This document shows positions 5,648 through 5,812 of a DNA stretch of 5,812 nt, piece by piece; the stretch's first letter is position 1; every line of letters begins with the position of its first letter. The notes below the pieces were generated by a model. The model did no database searches, had not been told where the DNA came from, and saw only the letters and a program-made list of their open reading frames with translations. The stretch spans positions 1-5,812 of the forward strand of contig DASQFU010000184.1 in the NCBI GenBank assembly GCA_035632955.1, written 5' to 3'. Made by a program: the position numbers and the translations under genes. Source of the DNA: DASQFU01 sp035632955. Its GTDB lineage: Bacteria; Eisenbacteria; RBG-16-71-46.

Positions 5648-5812
5648 TTACGCATCTGGCACCTGTCGCGCATGGGTCGCTCGCACGCCGGATTGTGCTC
5701 GAACTGTGCTGGTTCTCGGTTCGGCAGGATCCGAGATGTTCACGACCCGACGCACGGTGCTCGCATCGTGGGCGCCCAAGGCGGCGACCTTTCGCACCCC
5801 TTCCGCCAGGTC
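5648..5812 (-). CDS. possible C-terminal part of an unidentified protein
   Basis: A minus-strand frame is open from the right window edge to a TAA at 5648-5650, giving 54 residues, so the start lies outside the window. It begins DLAEGVRKVAALGAHDAS and ends HARQVPDA. It is rich in Ala, Val, Arg and Thr, with third codon positions mostly G or C, as in the neighbouring genes. I do not recognise the family. A plus-strand frame is also open through the same bases, which weakens the case, since GC-rich DNA leaves many frames open. It ends 12 bases from the 3' end of tRNA-Leu, a place where integrases often lie, but no tyrosine-recombinase motif is visible in the part seen. It may be a real gene end or simply non-coding sequence. 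Confidence 0.35.
   Translation of the reverse strand, partial: DLAEGVRKVAALGAHDASTVRRVVNISDPAEPRTSTVRAQSGVRATHARQVPDA

Noticed and set aside
5401..5812. Plus-strand frame open from a GTG at 5401 to the right edge, straight through tRNA-Leu
   Set aside because: The tRNA part yields the WRNWQTRGTQNP-type string typical of spurious translation of tRNA-Leu genes, and no ribosome binding site supports the start.

Overview
This is a GC-rich bacterial chromosomal segment. Two tRNA genes lie near its ends and four complete protein genes lie between them, all on the minus strand. The base composition, the encoded CCA tails on both tRNAs and the strong G/C bias at third codon positions fit a high-GC Gram-negative-type bacterium. 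The two exported proteins and the polytopic glycosyltransferase-like protein suggest an envelope-rich lifestyle. I cannot name the phylum from the sequence alone. Nothing resembles a transposase, integrase, CRISPR array or plasmid backbone, so it reads as ordinary core chromosome.

Layout, right to left, which is the direction of transcription for most genes. At the right edge a partial minus-strand reading frame of unknown identity (5648-5812) converges on a plus-strand tRNA-Leu(CAA) (5547-5635). A 273-base stretch (5274-5546) has no convincing protein gene; it holds a cluster of three GGAAACA motifs and a weak candidate tRNA promoter. Next comes a 156-aa exported protein (4803-5273), closed by a strong hairpin terminator (4763-4798). 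A second, 191-aa exported protein (3971-4546) follows. By hand alignment its C-terminal domain is a diverged paralogue of the first, a relationship that gene order alone would not show. Then come a 510-aa HerA-like P-loop ATPase of the DUF853/YjgR family (2372-3904) and, only 7 bases later, a 710-aa multi-spanning GT-C-type glycosyltransferase-like protein with a C-terminal TPR-like helical region (232-2364). A tRNA-Ala(GGC) with its own promoter (34-109) closes the window on the left.

How the genes work together: the ATPase and glycosyltransferase genes are almost certainly co-transcribed. The glycosyltransferase gene has no clear Shine-Dalgarno sequence and probably depends on coupling to the ATPase stop codon. 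The 191-aa exported protein may share their transcript, with a 66-base gap that can fold over the ATPase ribosome binding site. The 156-aa paralogue is insulated by its own terminator. No common pathway can be read from these genes. The most interesting points are the paralogous pair of small exported proteins, the possible translational hairpin before the ATPase, and the phased repeat cluster upstream of the 156-aa gene. I did not find a clear new multi-gene system.
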